DNA of 64,000 bases from Whitmania pigra (GCA_021613335.1 JAJTWR010000431.1:1922001-1986000); one strand, 5' to 3'. Shown: positions 1 to 10,401, numbered from the stretch's first letter. Notes: a model not told the origin generated them from the sequence alone. Numbers and translations are program-made.

Positions 1-2542
1 CTGCCCAACAGCTACAACTTCTGCCGTATCGCTCGTGGTTTGTTCCGAAGCGGGGCAGTTCTGCGCAGCAGCTACGAACAAGTGTATAGACGCCAATTGC
101 ACAAGCTCAGTTGCCTGCTCCGACGGGAAATACTGCGCGAATGGAAAGTGCTTGCCTTGTAGCGCCGACGAGAACTGCGCTGTTGGGCAAGTGTGCCTGC
201 ACGGAGCCTGCTCCAAGCGGCCTGGATTTGGCGAAACATGTGGAAAATCGAGTGATTGTATCGATGGGGTATGCGCGCGGTCGCCGCGGAGTATCTGCGT
301 CAAGCGTGCGACGGCTCCCTGCACCGAAGACTCAGAATGTGAGCATGCTTGCGTCAGCAACACGTGCCACCCGCAAAAGCGGACGACCGGCGATCTGTGC
401 GCTGTGGACAACCAGTGCCCCGCCGCGCATGTTTGTGCTGTCGCTTCAAATGGTGCGATTGATGGGAAACTCGCTTGCCTGAAGACGAGTGGTGAAGCCT
501 GCAGGCAAGATGCGGAGTGCCGGTACGCGTGCGTCAGCACACGTGCCACGCCAACAGCGGACGACCGGCGACCAGTGCGCTGTGGACAGCCAGTGCCCCG
601 CCGCGCATGTTTGTGCTGTCGCTTCAAATGGTGCGATTGATGGGAAACTCGCTTGCCTGAAGACGAGTGGTGAAGCCTGCAGGCAAGATGCGAGTGCCGG
701 TACGCGTGCGTCAGCGGTAAGTGCCCCCGCAAAAGCGGACGACCGGCGACCAGTGCGCCGTGGACAGCCAGTGCCCTGCCGCGCATGTCTGCGCTGTCGC
801 TTCAATTGTGCGATTGATGGGAAACTCGCTTGCCTGAAGACGAGTGGTGAAGCCTGCAGGCAAGATGCGGAGTGCCGGTACGCGTGCGTCAGCGGTAAGT
901 GCCACCCGCAAAAGCGGACGACCGGCGACCAGTGCGCCGTGGACAGCCAGTGCCCTGCCGCGCATGTCTGCGCTGTCGCTTCAATTGGTGCGATTGATGG
1001 GAAACTCGCTTGCCTGAAGGCGAGTGGTGAAGCCTGCAGGCAAGATGCGGAGTGCCGGTACGCGTGCGTCAGCGGTAAGTGCCACCCGCAAAAGCGGACG
1101 ACCGGCGATCTGTGCGCTGTGGACAGCCAGTGCCCCGCCGCGCATGTTGTGCTGTCGCTTCAAATGGTGCGATTGATGGGAAACTCGCTTGCCTGAAGAC
1201 GAGTGGTGAAGCGCAGGCAAGATGCGGAGTGCCGGTACGCGCGTGCGTCAGCAACACGTGCCACGCCAACAAGCGGACGACCGGCGACCTGTGCGCTGTG
1301 GACAGCCAGTGCCCAGCCGCGCATGTCTGCGCTGTCGCTTTAAGCTCTTCAAAGGAGCGAATACGCACTTGCTTGAAAGAACAAGGGGAGACCTGTGCGG
1401 CAAGCGCAGAATGTCGGAGCAACAATTGCATCGAGAGTGCCTGTGCGCCCTGCGTTGCTGGCCTTCCGTGTTCGAGCAATCGAAATCAGTGTCGCCGAGG
1501 GGTTACAGCCTGCAATGAGCAGCGGTTAGTCTGTGAGGATACCCAGGAGAAATTCGAAACCCTCAAACCCTGTACCAATCAAGATAACAAACTCCTCAAC
1601 ATCTGTGTGCAGGGGTGGTGCTCCATGCGCTCATTTGTCCAGACTATCAGCGCAAACCGGGAGAACTACGATCTTGTAACGGAAATAAGGGCGCTCGACC
1701 CTGCAGCCCTGCTCGCATCGGTGCCGATATACGCTCGGGTCATCGTAGAAAAGGGCGTAACCATTTCGAGTGACGGCAAACGGCCAGCGATGACCTTGAA
1801 TCGACTGCCTGCCAAATCCATTGTGCACTTGGTCAACACTGGCCACATTTTGGGCGCAGGCGGAAAGGGCGGAAATGGATCGCAGTACTGGTGTGAGACA
1901 GAGTTTCCAAGTGCTGTTGGCGAAATGAATTGCAGGCCCCTCAGTGCCACTGCCTCAACACCGGGCACCCACGCAATTGTCGTGGGCAATGAATTCAATT
2001 TCGATAACACCCGTGGTGAAGTGAAAGGCGGAGGCGGAGGCGGCGGTGGGGGAGGTGGTGTGTACCAGAGTATCAATTCGCGGGAGTGTGGAGCTCTGGT
2101 CGCCTCCGCAAGCGGTGGTGGAGGAGGTGGCGGTGCGGGACAGCTTGCGACGGGCGGCTTGGGCAGAGCCGCGCCCCCTTGGAAGGTCTCAAACCCAGGG
2201 TCGAAGTTTAGCAGCGCGGCCGGTAACAATGGAACTGAACATGGAGCTGGAGCCGGAGGTGCGGGAGCCGAAGACTCCCAAACGAGTACCATAGGGGACT
2301 GTTATTTGACTTCCATAGGTGGAAATGGAGGCGCGGGTGGTGATTGGGGCAAACCTGGAAGCGATGGAGCAGAAGCAAGCGATTCCAGCAATATACTTGC
2401 AAGAGGCATACGTCGGACGTTCCCGACTCCCGGCTCGCCTGGAGGTCATGCCATCTATCGAGAGAATAATTCGAGTATCACGTGGCTTGGCTTACAAGGT
2501 GTAATCAAAGGCCCAATAGGCCCGAATATATTCAAGCCATGA
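1..2542 (+). pseudogene. 5'-truncated, frameshifted Cys-rich repeat protein with Gly-rich adhesin-like C-terminus
   Basis: The reading frame is open from base 2, so the start lies outside the window. The upstream part encodes Cys-rich modules. The middle is a 180-bp repeat array whose indels throw the frame out between about 536 and 1245. Net loss over the array is 6 bases, so the 3' part is back in the original frame. The 3' part has a Cys-rich linker, then a segment starting near SMRSFVQTI (about 1625) that leads into NTGHILGAGGKGGNG and long Gly runs. The same linker and Gly-rich domain occur in the next gene (2598-4127), so the two are paralogues. Gly-rich segments of this style resemble phage receptor-binding adhesins. 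Surface attachment is inference. It could be intact in the cell if the indels are assembly errors; as written it is broken. Confidence 0.7.
381..1330 (+). repeat. Tandem 180-bp coding repeat array with indels
   Basis: The landmark GGACGACCGG recurs at 381, 559, 737, 916, 1096 and 1275. The spacings are 178, 178, 179, 180 and 179. The nominal unit is 180 bp (60 residues, six to eight Cys). Deviations from consensus are single-base losses near 537, 555, 690, 724, 807 and 1146, a 2-base loss near 1211 and a 2-base gain near 1239. Only the unit at 916-1095 is indel-free. The last copy diverges after about 1330. Confidence 0.9.
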
Positions 2543-2597
2543 ATGAATACTATTGGTTGTTAAGTAAGTGTTGTTTCCGTGTACCAAGGATGTAGCT

Positions 2598-4127
2598 ATG
2601 GATAGAGTGCTTTCGCCGTCGAAGTCTTGGGTTTTGCTTAGTGTTTTCACAATTGCAGCGCTTGTCGTAGGGTGTGGAAGTCTCACTACGAGTGATAGCA
2701 GAGTGGAACCTCCAAAACCCGAAGTTGGCCAAGATGGAGGGGTGGTTCTATCGGACGGTGGCCGCGACAACAAGGACGCTGGCGGGAGCGAAGGTGTGCC
2801 CGATGCAGGCGCTATCGACGGTGGTGAAGAAACTCCAAGCGTCGACGGTGGGTTTGCGTGGCCGGACGGTGGCCGCGACAACAAGGACGCTGGCGGGAGC
2901 GAAGGTGTGCCCGATGCTGGCGCTTCAGACGGTGGAGAAGAAACTCCTACAGATGCTTGTGGGAATTCGTGCAAAGCCGGCGCGGAATTCTGTGTCGCTG
3001 GTGTTTGTGTTCGTTGTGCGGTCGGAGAACATTGCGCAACAAATCCAACGGCGTGTCTTGTAGGGAAGTCCACTTGTGTCAACGGGAGCTACCAGTGCGA
3101 GGACACAAAGGATCCACGAGAAAACTTTCTTGCCTGCGGCCTTGAGGGCAACCCGCTCGTTGACACTTGCTTCGAAGGTACATGTTCGATGCGGAGGTTT
3201 ACCCAAGCCATCACCAGCTCTCGCTCAGATTATGTGCTGAGTGACGAGGTGTACACATCCATCCCAGAGGTGTTGAGCGCGTCAGTCCCTGTATATGCAC
3301 AAATTACAGTCGCTAAAGATGTCATCATTTCGAGCAGCGGTGTTTCCCCGTCAATGACCCTCGATGGACTTCCAGCGAAATCCATCATCCATCTTACCAA
3401 TCGTGGTCAGATTCTTGGTGCCGGAGGCAGTGGGGGAGCAGCGCCCTACATTCAAAAGTATACCCCGACCGTCGATGATAAGCCGGAAGACACAGCCCCA
3501 TCGAGAACAAATCTATTCTACGAGGCACATCCTGGCGGAAATGCAACACATGCCATTTCTGTCTCCCACTCACTCTGGATCGACAATCTAGGTGGGGCGA
3601 TAAAAGGAGGCGGGGGTGGTGGCGGTGCAGGAGGTGCACGATATTATATGACTGGCTTTTGCAAATATACTCCTGCGAATGCAACCGGCGGAGGTGGTGG
3701 TGGAGGTGCAGGCTTCAACGGTCCAAAGAATGGCATGGGTGGACCGGGCCATCCAGCTCACGAGCCAAATCTCTCCTATATGGATTTCGTACATGTGTGG
3801 AGCAGACCTGGAATGCCTGGAAGTGAAGATGGTGGTGGCTTGGGTGGAGAGAGCCGCAGCATACGCGAGTTAACATTCTCTGAAGGTTGCGATGCGTATG
3901 CCTTCGGGGGAGCTGGAGGTAAAGGCGGAGATTGGGGGATGCCCGGACAAAACGGCCAACCGGCGGGAACAACGAACGATCCCGGGTATCACGTTTGGGA
4001 GGCTGGGCCTGGGACCGGCGGGGATGGCGGGTACGCGATCTATGCGCGTGAAGGCGCAGACATCACCTGGGCGGGAGATAAACAACACGGAATAGTCATG
4101 GGCCCTACCGAGCACCCACGAAGGTAA
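2598..4127 (+). CDS. Cys-rich lipoprotein with glycine-rich adhesin-like domain
   Basis: 509 residues. I chose ATG 2598 because AAGGA lies 7 bases upstream and the product then opens with a short basic n-region and a lipoprotein signal ending VVGC, so lipidation at that Cys is predicted. Order: lipobox; Asp/Gly-rich linker with an internal 37-residue duplication; Cys-rich segment; a beta-rich segment starting SMRRFTQAI; then Gly-rich stretches with the NRGQILGAGGSGG motif. The last two parts match the C-terminus of the preceding gene. In phage adhesins such Gly-rich repeats can pack as polyglycine-II bundles; a similar role in surface adhesion is inference. An in-frame ATG at 2568 lacks a good ribosome site. 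The exact ligand is unknown. Confidence 0.82.
   Translation: MDRVLSPSKSWVLLSVFTIAALVVGCGSLTTSDSRVEPPKPEVGQDGGVVLSDGGRDNKDAGGSEGVPDAGAIDGGEETPSVDGGFAWPDGGRDNKDAGGSEGVPDAGASDGGEETPTDACGNSCKAGAEFCVAGVCVRCAVGEHCATNPTACLVGKSTCVNGSYQCEDTKDPRENFLACGLEGNPLVDTCFEGTCSMRRFTQAITSSRSDYVLSDEVYTSIPEVLSASVPVYAQITVAKDVIISSSGVSPSMTLDGLPAKSIIHLTNRGQILGAGGSGGAAPYIQKYTPTVDDKPEDTAPSRTNLFYEAHPGGNATHAISVSHSLWIDNLGGAIKGGGGGGGAGGARYYMTGFCKYTPANATGGGGGGGAGFNGPKNGMGGPGHPAHEPNLSYMDFVHVWSRPGMPGSEDGGGLGGESRSIRELTFSEGCDAYAFGGAGGKGGDWGMPGQNGQPAGTTNDPGYHVWEAGPGTGGDGGYAIYAREGADITWAGDKQHGIVMGPTEHPRR
2752..2947 (+). repeat. Direct duplication in the lipoprotein linker
   Basis: About 85 bases starting CGGACGGTGGCCGCGAC at 2752 are repeated at 2863 with few changes (111-bp period, 37 codons). 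The duplication is in frame and lengthens the Asp/Gly-rich tether between the lipobox and the Cys-rich domain. Confidence 0.85.
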
Positions 4128-4239
4128 TCGACGGATATCGAGTGCAGAGCGGGAACGGACCCTTTCTTGGCCGATGCCCGGCACGAGGGCGGCGACTTTG
4201 CAGCGTTCTTGAGCTACCTCGCTGGAGGCCGTAAAAGGG

Positions 4240-4266
4240 GGACCTTCACGTTGCAACGAGAGGTCC
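4240..4266 (+). promoter_or_regulatory. Hairpin overlapping the trpB ribosome binding site
   Basis: GGACCT (4240-4245) can pair with AGGTCC (4261-4266), and the loop holds the palindrome CGTTGCAACG (4249-4258). The likely Shine-Dalgarno GAGAGGT (4258-4264) is partly inside the 3' arm, 9 bases before ATG 4274. Pairing could hide the ribosome site. This is structural inference only. Confidence 0.35.
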
Positions 4267-4273
4267 AACTTTC

Positions 4274-5557
4274 ATGTCGAGTTCATTTACCCCGTCGGGA
4301 ATTCCCACCGCCTATTACAACCTCTTCGCTGACATCGGGCTAGCGCTCGACCCGCCGCTCGACCCAGGCACCGGCCAGCCGATGGGCCCGGAGAAGCTCG
4401 CGCAGATTTTCCCCATGGGCGTCTTGGAGCAGGAGATGACCCAGGCGAAGTACGTGCCCATTCCTGAGCCAGTGCTCGACGCGTATGCCCAATACCGGCC
4501 CACGCCTCTGCGCCGGGCTAGCCGCCTGGAGGAGGCGATTGGCACGAAGTGCGCGCTCTATTTCAAGTACGAGGGCGCCTCCCCGGTGGGCAGCCACAAG
4601 CTCAACACCGCCATCGCGCAGGCCTACTTGAACGCGAAAGAAGGCGTGAAGAAGCTCGCCACCGAGACCGGTGCCGGGCAGTGGGGCACCGCGCTCTCCT
4701 TTGCGTCGGCGCGCTTTGGCCTCGCGTGCGAGGTGTACATGGTGCGCAGCTCCTACGAGCAAAAGCCCTTCCGACGGGTGGTGATGGAGCTCTTCGGCGC
4801 GCACGTGACGCCGTCGCCCTCGGAGAAGACTGCCTCCGGAAAGGCCATCCTCGCGGCGAATCCTTCCCACCCTGGCTCCTTGGGCGTCGCTATCTCCGAG
4901 GCGGTAGAGCACGCGGTCACCCACCCGGGGACCAAGTATGCGCTGGGCTCGGTGTTGAACCACGTGCTGTTGCACCAGACCGTCATTGGCCTGGAAGCGG
5001 AGCGCCAGCTCGCCGAACTCGGAGTGTTCCCCGACGCGGTCGTCGCCTGCCACGGCGGAGGCTCCAACTTTGGTGGCATCGCGTTTCCCTTCGTGAAGCA
5101 CAAGGTTGCCGGGAAGGCGCTGCAGGTGGTCGCCACCGAACCGGCGTCGTGTCCCACCTTGACCAAGGGCACCTACGAATACGACTTCGGCGATACAGCG
5201 AAGCTCACCCCGAAGCTCAAGATGCACACCCTCGGAGCCGACTTCATCCCCGACCCTATCCACGCCGGAGGGCTGCGCTACCACGGCGCGGCGCCGCAGG
5301 TGAGTCGGCTGCTGCACGAGGGGCTGATTGAGGCCCGAGCCTTCGAGCAGCGGGAAACCTTCGAAGCCGCACGAGACTTCGCCCGCGCCGAGGGAATTAT
5401 CCCTGCGCCGGAGTCGGCCCACGCGATTGTGGGTGCGATTCAGCTCGCGCGCGAGGCCGACAAAGCGGGAAAAAAGCGGAACATCCTCTTCAACGTGTCG
5501 GGCCACGGCCTCTTCGACCTCGGCGCCTACCAGTCTTTCCTGGCGGGGAAGATTTAA
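4274..5557 (+). CDS. trpB: Tryptophan synthase beta chain, TrpB2 type
   Basis: 427 residues, longer than classical TrpB (about 400), with the long N-terminal extension of the TrpB2 branch. It is a PLP enzyme that joins indole and L-serine to make tryptophan. The Schiff-base lysine is Lys109 in GSHKLNTA, followed by the ETGAGQWG segment. The phosphate-binding CHGGGSNFGG motif is near residues 258-267. No trpA or other trp gene is adjacent, consistent with TrpB2 proteins, which often act without a dedicated alpha subunit as indole salvage enzymes (family knowledge). The stop codon overlaps the convergent gluQ stop (TTAA at 5554-5557). A hairpin covers the ribosome site. Confidence 0.95.
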   Translation: MSSSFTPSGIPTAYYNLFADIGLALDPPLDPGTGQPMGPEKLAQIFPMGVLEQEMTQAKYVPIPEPVLDAYAQYRPTPLRRASRLEEAIGTKCALYFKYEGASPVGSHKLNTAIAQAYLNAKEGVKKLATETGAGQWGTALSFASARFGLACEVYMVRSSYEQKPFRRVVMELFGAHVTPSPSEKTASGKAILAANPSHPGSLGVAISEAVEHAVTHPGTKYALGSVLNHVLLHQTVIGLEAERQLAELGVFPDAVVACHGGGSNFGGIAFPFVKHKVAGKALQVVATEPASCPTLTKGTYEYDFGDTAKLTPKLKMHTLGADFIPDPIHAGGLRYHGAAPQVSRLLHEGLIEARAFEQRETFEAARDFARAEGIIPAPESAHAIVGAIQLAREADKAGKKRNILFNVSGHGLFDLGAYQSFLAGKI

Positions 5558-6440
5558 GGCAGCGCGAGCGTCACCGGCGCTCGCGGCACACGTTCCAGGG
5601 AAAAGCGTGCGCTGACCTCCGCCGGGACCACGGGCGCGCCGTCGCCGAGGCCAAGGCTGGCGGCGAGGATACCCAGCACCGCCTCTGCGGCCACGCCGCG
5701 CTCGCGGAACGCGGCCACTGTCATGGCGCCGTCGCGCTTTGCGAGGCGGGCTCCAGAGGCCTCAATCACGAGCGGGATGTGCGCGTACTCCGGCGTGGGA
5801 AGGCCGAGGGCCTGCTGCAGCACGCAGTGCCGCAGGGTGCTCGGCAGGAGGTCGTCGCCGCGGAGGATGTCGGTCATGCCCGACAGCGCGTCGTCGACGA
5901 CCGAGGCCAAGTGGTAGCTCGCGACGCCATCGGCGCGCTGCACCACGAAATCCCCGCCGTCGGCGGCGAGGTCGAGTTCATAGGTGCCCGCGAAGCGGTC
6001 CTGAACGCGGGTAGGCCCCTCGCCGAGTCGAAACCGCAGCGCCGCGGCGCACCCCGGTCGCGCGCCGTTGCGGCAGGTTCCCGGATAGCGCGGTCCCTCA
6101 GTGCCGTGCGGGGCGCTCGCGGCGCGGACGATGTCTTTGCGGCTGCAGGTGCAGGGGTAGGCAAGCCCGCGGGTGCGCAATTTGTCCGCCGCCTCTTGGT
6201 AGTGCGCGGCGCGCTCCGACTGCCGCAGGAGCGGCCCGTCCCAGGTGAGGCCGAGCCATTCGAGGTCGCGGAGGATGGCGTCGGTGTATGAGGCGCGCGA
6301 GCGCTCCGGGTCGAGGTCGTCGATGCGCAGCCACCATTCGCCCCGCGGCTGCGCATGTCGAGCCACGAAGCAAACGCCGTTCGGGCGTTGCCCAGATGGA
6401 GGTAGCCAGTCGGGCTTGGCGCGAAGCGACCGCGGAGCAT
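5554..6440 (-). CDS. gluQ: Glutamyl-Q tRNA(Asp) synthetase, with an apparent frameshift
   Basis: The product resembles a truncated GluRS (about 295 residues if the frame is read through) that glutamylates queuosine in tRNA(Asp). The minus-strand ATG at 6440-6438 opens with FAPSPTGYLHLGNA, the class I HIGH-like motif. The zinc ligands CTC and the later YPGTC, and the KMSKS-like LAKRDGA, are in another frame. The switch falls at a run of four C on the plus strand (6341-6344). One more base there would join MRSRG to GEWWLRIDD as in homologues. It is either a true frameshift or a homopolymer error. The start overlaps the stop of the upstream gene (TGATG), so translational coupling is likely. Identity is secure; integrity is not. 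Confidence 0.88.
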
Positions 6441-7681
6441 CACCGCAAGGGTGCGCGGCGGCGCGGGGTTTGGTCCTCGCGCTCGGCGGGTTTTTGCGCG
6501 GGCGCGGTCGCCGGAGGCGCTGCCGGGCTGGGAGCTGGTGTGGCCGCCGGAGCTGCGAGCGGCAGCGAGACCGTCTGCGGGGACTGCGGGTCGTTCTCGC
6601 CGTCGCAGCCTCGGCACAAGAGCGCCGGGAGGGACAAGGAAGTGCCTGCCTCCGGGTCGATGTTCGCGACGGCGCGGTTGATGGCCGGGCCCGCCGTGAT
6701 GAGCTCTTTGTCCAAGGACAGCGCCAGGACATTCCGCGACGGCCCGTCGCCCGCGGGGATGAGGTGCACCGAGAGCACGAGCCTGCTGCCGCGTCGACCG
6801 AGCCCACCCACGAATACCGCATCGAGCTTGCGGCTCGCAGCGTACTCCTTGGCGACGCGCACGGTGGCCTCGTCGAGCGAACCGTTGCGCAAGGCCGCGA
6901 CGAGGCGCTCGCCAGCGCTGGAAGCGGTGGGGCAGGCGTCGACGTCCAGCTGCTTGCCCGACTCCACTGTCACGAAACCGGCGGTGCTGGTGCTCGCGGC
7001 GAGGCCAGCGCGGTAGAGGTGGCGCCCGGGGGTGACCGCATCGACCACGAGCGGGGTCGCACCGACGGCGCGACCATCCACGCTGAGCGGTACAAAACCG
7101 GTCGCGCAAGTGAAGGCAACGCGGCCCGGGGGCTTTGCGCGAAGCTCGGCGCTGGTGGCGGCGATGGCCGCCCGGAAGAGTGGGCTCGTCTCTGCAAGGG
7201 GAGTAGTCCGCCCGCCATTGAGGACGATAGCCGTGCGCAAGAGCGGGAGCGCCTCGTCGTCTTTGCCGAGCTGAAACGCAATTGCTGCGGCGAGCTCGTG
7301 GGCCTCGGCGAGGTCTTCAAAGTTCGGGAGCTGGGGGAGGAGCTGCGCGTAGGCGGTGAGCGCTCGCTGAGCCGCTGCGCTCGCACGTTCGAGGTCGCCT
7401 TTGGCACGGAGTTCTTGGGCGGCCGTGAGGGCTTCCCGCGCTTGAGCCAAGGGGCCACGGATGCCCTCGTCGAAGGGCACGTAGGTGAGCTTCTGGTTGC
7501 GGCCAAGCTCCGTGACGAGGAGCTTTTCGACCTCCGTCAGCTCGTTCCCTTGGACCCAGCGGGTGAGGAGCGAGACTGGCGCGAGGGAAACCTTGGGAGG
7601 CGTAGCGGCGAGGCAAAGCACAGCCGTAGCGGCCGCGATGGCCCTTACGCAACTACTGCCGGTCACAACAGCCCTTGGCAC
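6440..7681 (-). CDS. Secreted protein with TPR-like helices and PEGA-like domain
   Basis: 413 residues from a GTG start (7681-7679). The N-terminus has a hydrophobic segment AIAAATAVLCLAA, a likely signal peptide. Residues about 90-160 are Ala/Leu-rich helices of TPR character. Around residue 205-240 is a PEGA-type beta segment (PLSVDGRAVGATPLVV), common in myxobacterial envelope proteins. The C-terminus is Pro/Ala-rich and low in complexity, ending in a basic tail. The gene overlaps the small secreted protein upstream by 19 bases and gluQ downstream by one, giving a three-gene minus-strand unit. Function unknown; a cell-envelope role is inferred from the domain type. Confidence 0.75.
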   Translation of the reverse strand: MPRAVVTGSSCVRAIAAATAVLCLAATPPKVSLAPVSLLTRWVQGNELTEVEKLLVTELGRNQKLTYVPFDEGIRGPLAQAREALTAAQELRAKGDLERASAAAQRALTAYAQLLPQLPNFEDLAEAHELAAAIAFQLGKDDEALPLLRTAIVLNGGRTTPLAETSPLFRAAIAATSAELRAKPPGRVAFTCATGFVPLSVDGRAVGATPLVVDAVTPGRHLYRAGLAASTSTAGFVTVESGKQLDVDACPTASSAGERLVAALRNGSLDEATVRVAKEYAASRKLDAVFVGGLGRRGSRLVLSVHLIPAGDGPSRNVLALSLDKELITAGPAINRAVANIDPEAGTSLSLPALLCRGCDGENDPQSPQTVSLPLAAPAATPAPSPAAPPATAPAQKPAEREDQTPRRRAPLR

Positions 7682-7950
7682 TCAGTGGGCATGGGCGCCC
7701 CGCAGGTTTGTTTGAGGAGCGCCAAGGCACAGGTGGCCTTCACGTTGGCGGCGCTCTGGTCGACTTGGCGACTCCGGCGGGTTCCGGCGCACTGGCGCGA
7801 AGCAGCAAAGCAGCGCTCCTTCGCGTCTTTTTCGCAGCTCGTCTTCCAGCATTGGGCGCCCGCCCAGAGGTCGCAGAGCCAGCGCTCGTTATAGGTGTTG
7901 GGGACCGTTGCGGGGAGGAGCAGGAGGGCTGCAGTAAGGATTGGGAACAT
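7663..7950 (-). CDS. Small secreted Cys-rich protein
   Basis: 95 residues. The ATG at 7950-7948 gives a clean signal peptide (MFPILTAALLLLPATVP) followed by a mature part with eight Cys, suggesting a disulfide-stabilised periplasmic or exported protein. A longer in-frame reading back to 8049 would bury the signal peptide and is less likely. The ribosome site is weak (AAAGAG region). It leads the minus-strand unit with the PEGA-domain gene and gluQ. I do not recognise the family. Confidence 0.6.
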   Translation of the reverse strand: MFPILTAALLLLPATVPNTYNERWLCDLWAGAQCWKTSCEKDAKERCFAASRQCAGTRRSRQVDQSAANVKATCALALLKQTCGAPMPTECQGLL

Positions 7951-8042
7951 GACGCTAGACTCTTTATCTGGGGGGCGAGATAACAACCATGCCTCGCGAT
8001 TGTAGAGCGAGGAACGGTATACGACAACTTCAGGGGCCCCAA

Positions 8043-8067
8043 GTCGCACTCGGAAGGTCCGAGCGAC
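8043..8067 (+). promoter_or_regulatory. Hairpin in the gap leader
   Basis: CTCGGA (8049-8054) and TCCGAG (8058-8063) form a perfect stem over a 3-base loop, extended by GTCG/CGAC with a 2-base bulge. A second stem, CCTCGC/GCGAGG, lies at 7992-8012. Both sit between the divergent small-protein gene and gap. They could be mRNA leader structures or operators; no further support. Confidence 0.3.
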
Positions 8068-8074
8068 GACCTAA

Positions 8075-9118
<1,044 letters not shown>

Positions 9119-9192
9119 TTTTCGCGGAAGTCACAGCAAGGCGTTTCAAGAGTTCGACAGACAGCTAAGGCAGACAGAGTCAGGAGAGATCC

Positions 9193-10401
9193 GTGCCACA
9201 CTATATTGATGAGATAAAAGTCGGTGGGAAGCGAACGTTCATCCGGGTGGACTTCAATGTGCCGCTCAGCGACGACGGGAAGGTGCGCGATGACACGCGC
9301 ATCCGCGAGGCCATTCCGACCATCGCCTATGCCTTGAAGGAAGGCGGGAAGGTCATCCTCGCGTCGCACTTGGGTCGACCCAAAGGGGTGGACCCGAAGC
9401 TGTCGCTCCTACCGGCGGCGGACCGGCTCTCCGAACTTCTTGGGCGCGCCTATGCGGTGATCATGGCCGACGACTGCGTCGGCGAGGGCGTCGCCAAGCA
9501 GGCGCGCGAGCTCAAGCCTGGGCAACTCCTGATGCTCGAAAATCTCCGCTTCCACCCGGAAGAGGAAGCAAACGACGAGACCTTCGCGAAGTCGCTCGCG
9601 AGCCTCGCGGAGGTCTACTGTAACGACGCCTTCGGGACCGCGCACCGCGCGCACGCTTCGACGGCGGGCATGGTGCCCTTCGTGAAGGAAAAGTGCGCAG
9701 GCTTCCTCATGCGCAAGGAGTTGGAGCAGTTGGGGCGCATCCTCAAAGACCCGGCGAAGCCGTTCATCACCATCCTCGGCGGCTCAAAAGTCTCCGACAA
9801 GGTGAAGTTCATCGACGCCTTGCTCCCGCGCTGCGACGCGATGCTGATCGGCGGCGCGATGGCCTATACGTTCCTGAAGGCAAAGGGTATCTCCATTGGC
9901 GCGAGCCGCTGCGAAGAAGACAAGCTCACGCTCGCGGCCAACATTCTGGAGAACGCGAAGAAGCGCGGCGTGGAAATCCTCCTGCCGGTTGACCACATTG
10001 TGGGCGATCCAAAACGAGTACAACAAAGTGGCGGAGATCACTTTCCATGGCCCTCGAAAGTCGATGCTCAGGCCATCCCCGAGGGCCTCATCGGCTTCGA
10101 CATCGGTCCGCGCACGCGAGAACTCTTTTCCGAGCGCATCGCCACAGCCCGCACGGTGCTCTGGAACGGCCCGGTGGGGATGTTTGAGAAGGAGCAATTC
10201 GCTGAAGGCAGCCAAGCGGTCGCCAAAGCGATGGCGACCAACTCCCGCGCCCAGACGATTGTCGGCGGCGGTGACTCGGCGGCCGCGGTCGCGGCCTTCG
10301 GCCTCGAAGGCAACATGACCCACGTTTCCACCGGCGGCGGCGCGAGCTTGGAATTCCTCGAAGGCCGCGTGCTTCCGGGCGTGAAGGCCCTCGACACATG
10401 A
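9193..10401 (+). CDS. pgk: Phosphoglycerate kinase
   Basis: 402 residues, typical length. It transfers phosphate from 1,3-bisphosphoglycerate to ADP. Visible signatures are RVDFNVPL near residue 20, ASHLGRPKG near 57, the GGSKVSDK segment of the nucleotide-binding lobe, WNGPVGMFE and the C-terminal GGGDSAAA/STGGGASLE loops. The start is GTG 9193 with AGGAGAG (9182-9188) upstream, giving MPHYIDE. It is 74 bases after gap and overlaps tpiA by four bases (ATGA). Confidence 0.98.
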   Translation: MPHYIDEIKVGGKRTFIRVDFNVPLSDDGKVRDDTRIREAIPTIAYALKEGGKVILASHLGRPKGVDPKLSLLPAADRLSELLGRAYAVIMADDCVGEGVAKQARELKPGQLLMLENLRFHPEEEANDETFAKSLASLAEVYCNDAFGTAHRAHASTAGMVPFVKEKCAGFLMRKELEQLGRILKDPAKPFITILGGSKVSDKVKFIDALLPRCDAMLIGGAMAYTFLKAKGISIGASRCEEDKLTLAANILENAKKRGVEILLPVDHIVGDPKRVQQSGGDHFPWPSKVDAQAIPEGLIGFDIGPRTRELFSERIATARTVLWNGPVGMFEKEQFAEGSQAVAKAMATNSRAQTIVGGGDSAAAVAAFGLEGNMTHVSTGGGASLEFLEGRVLPGVKALDT

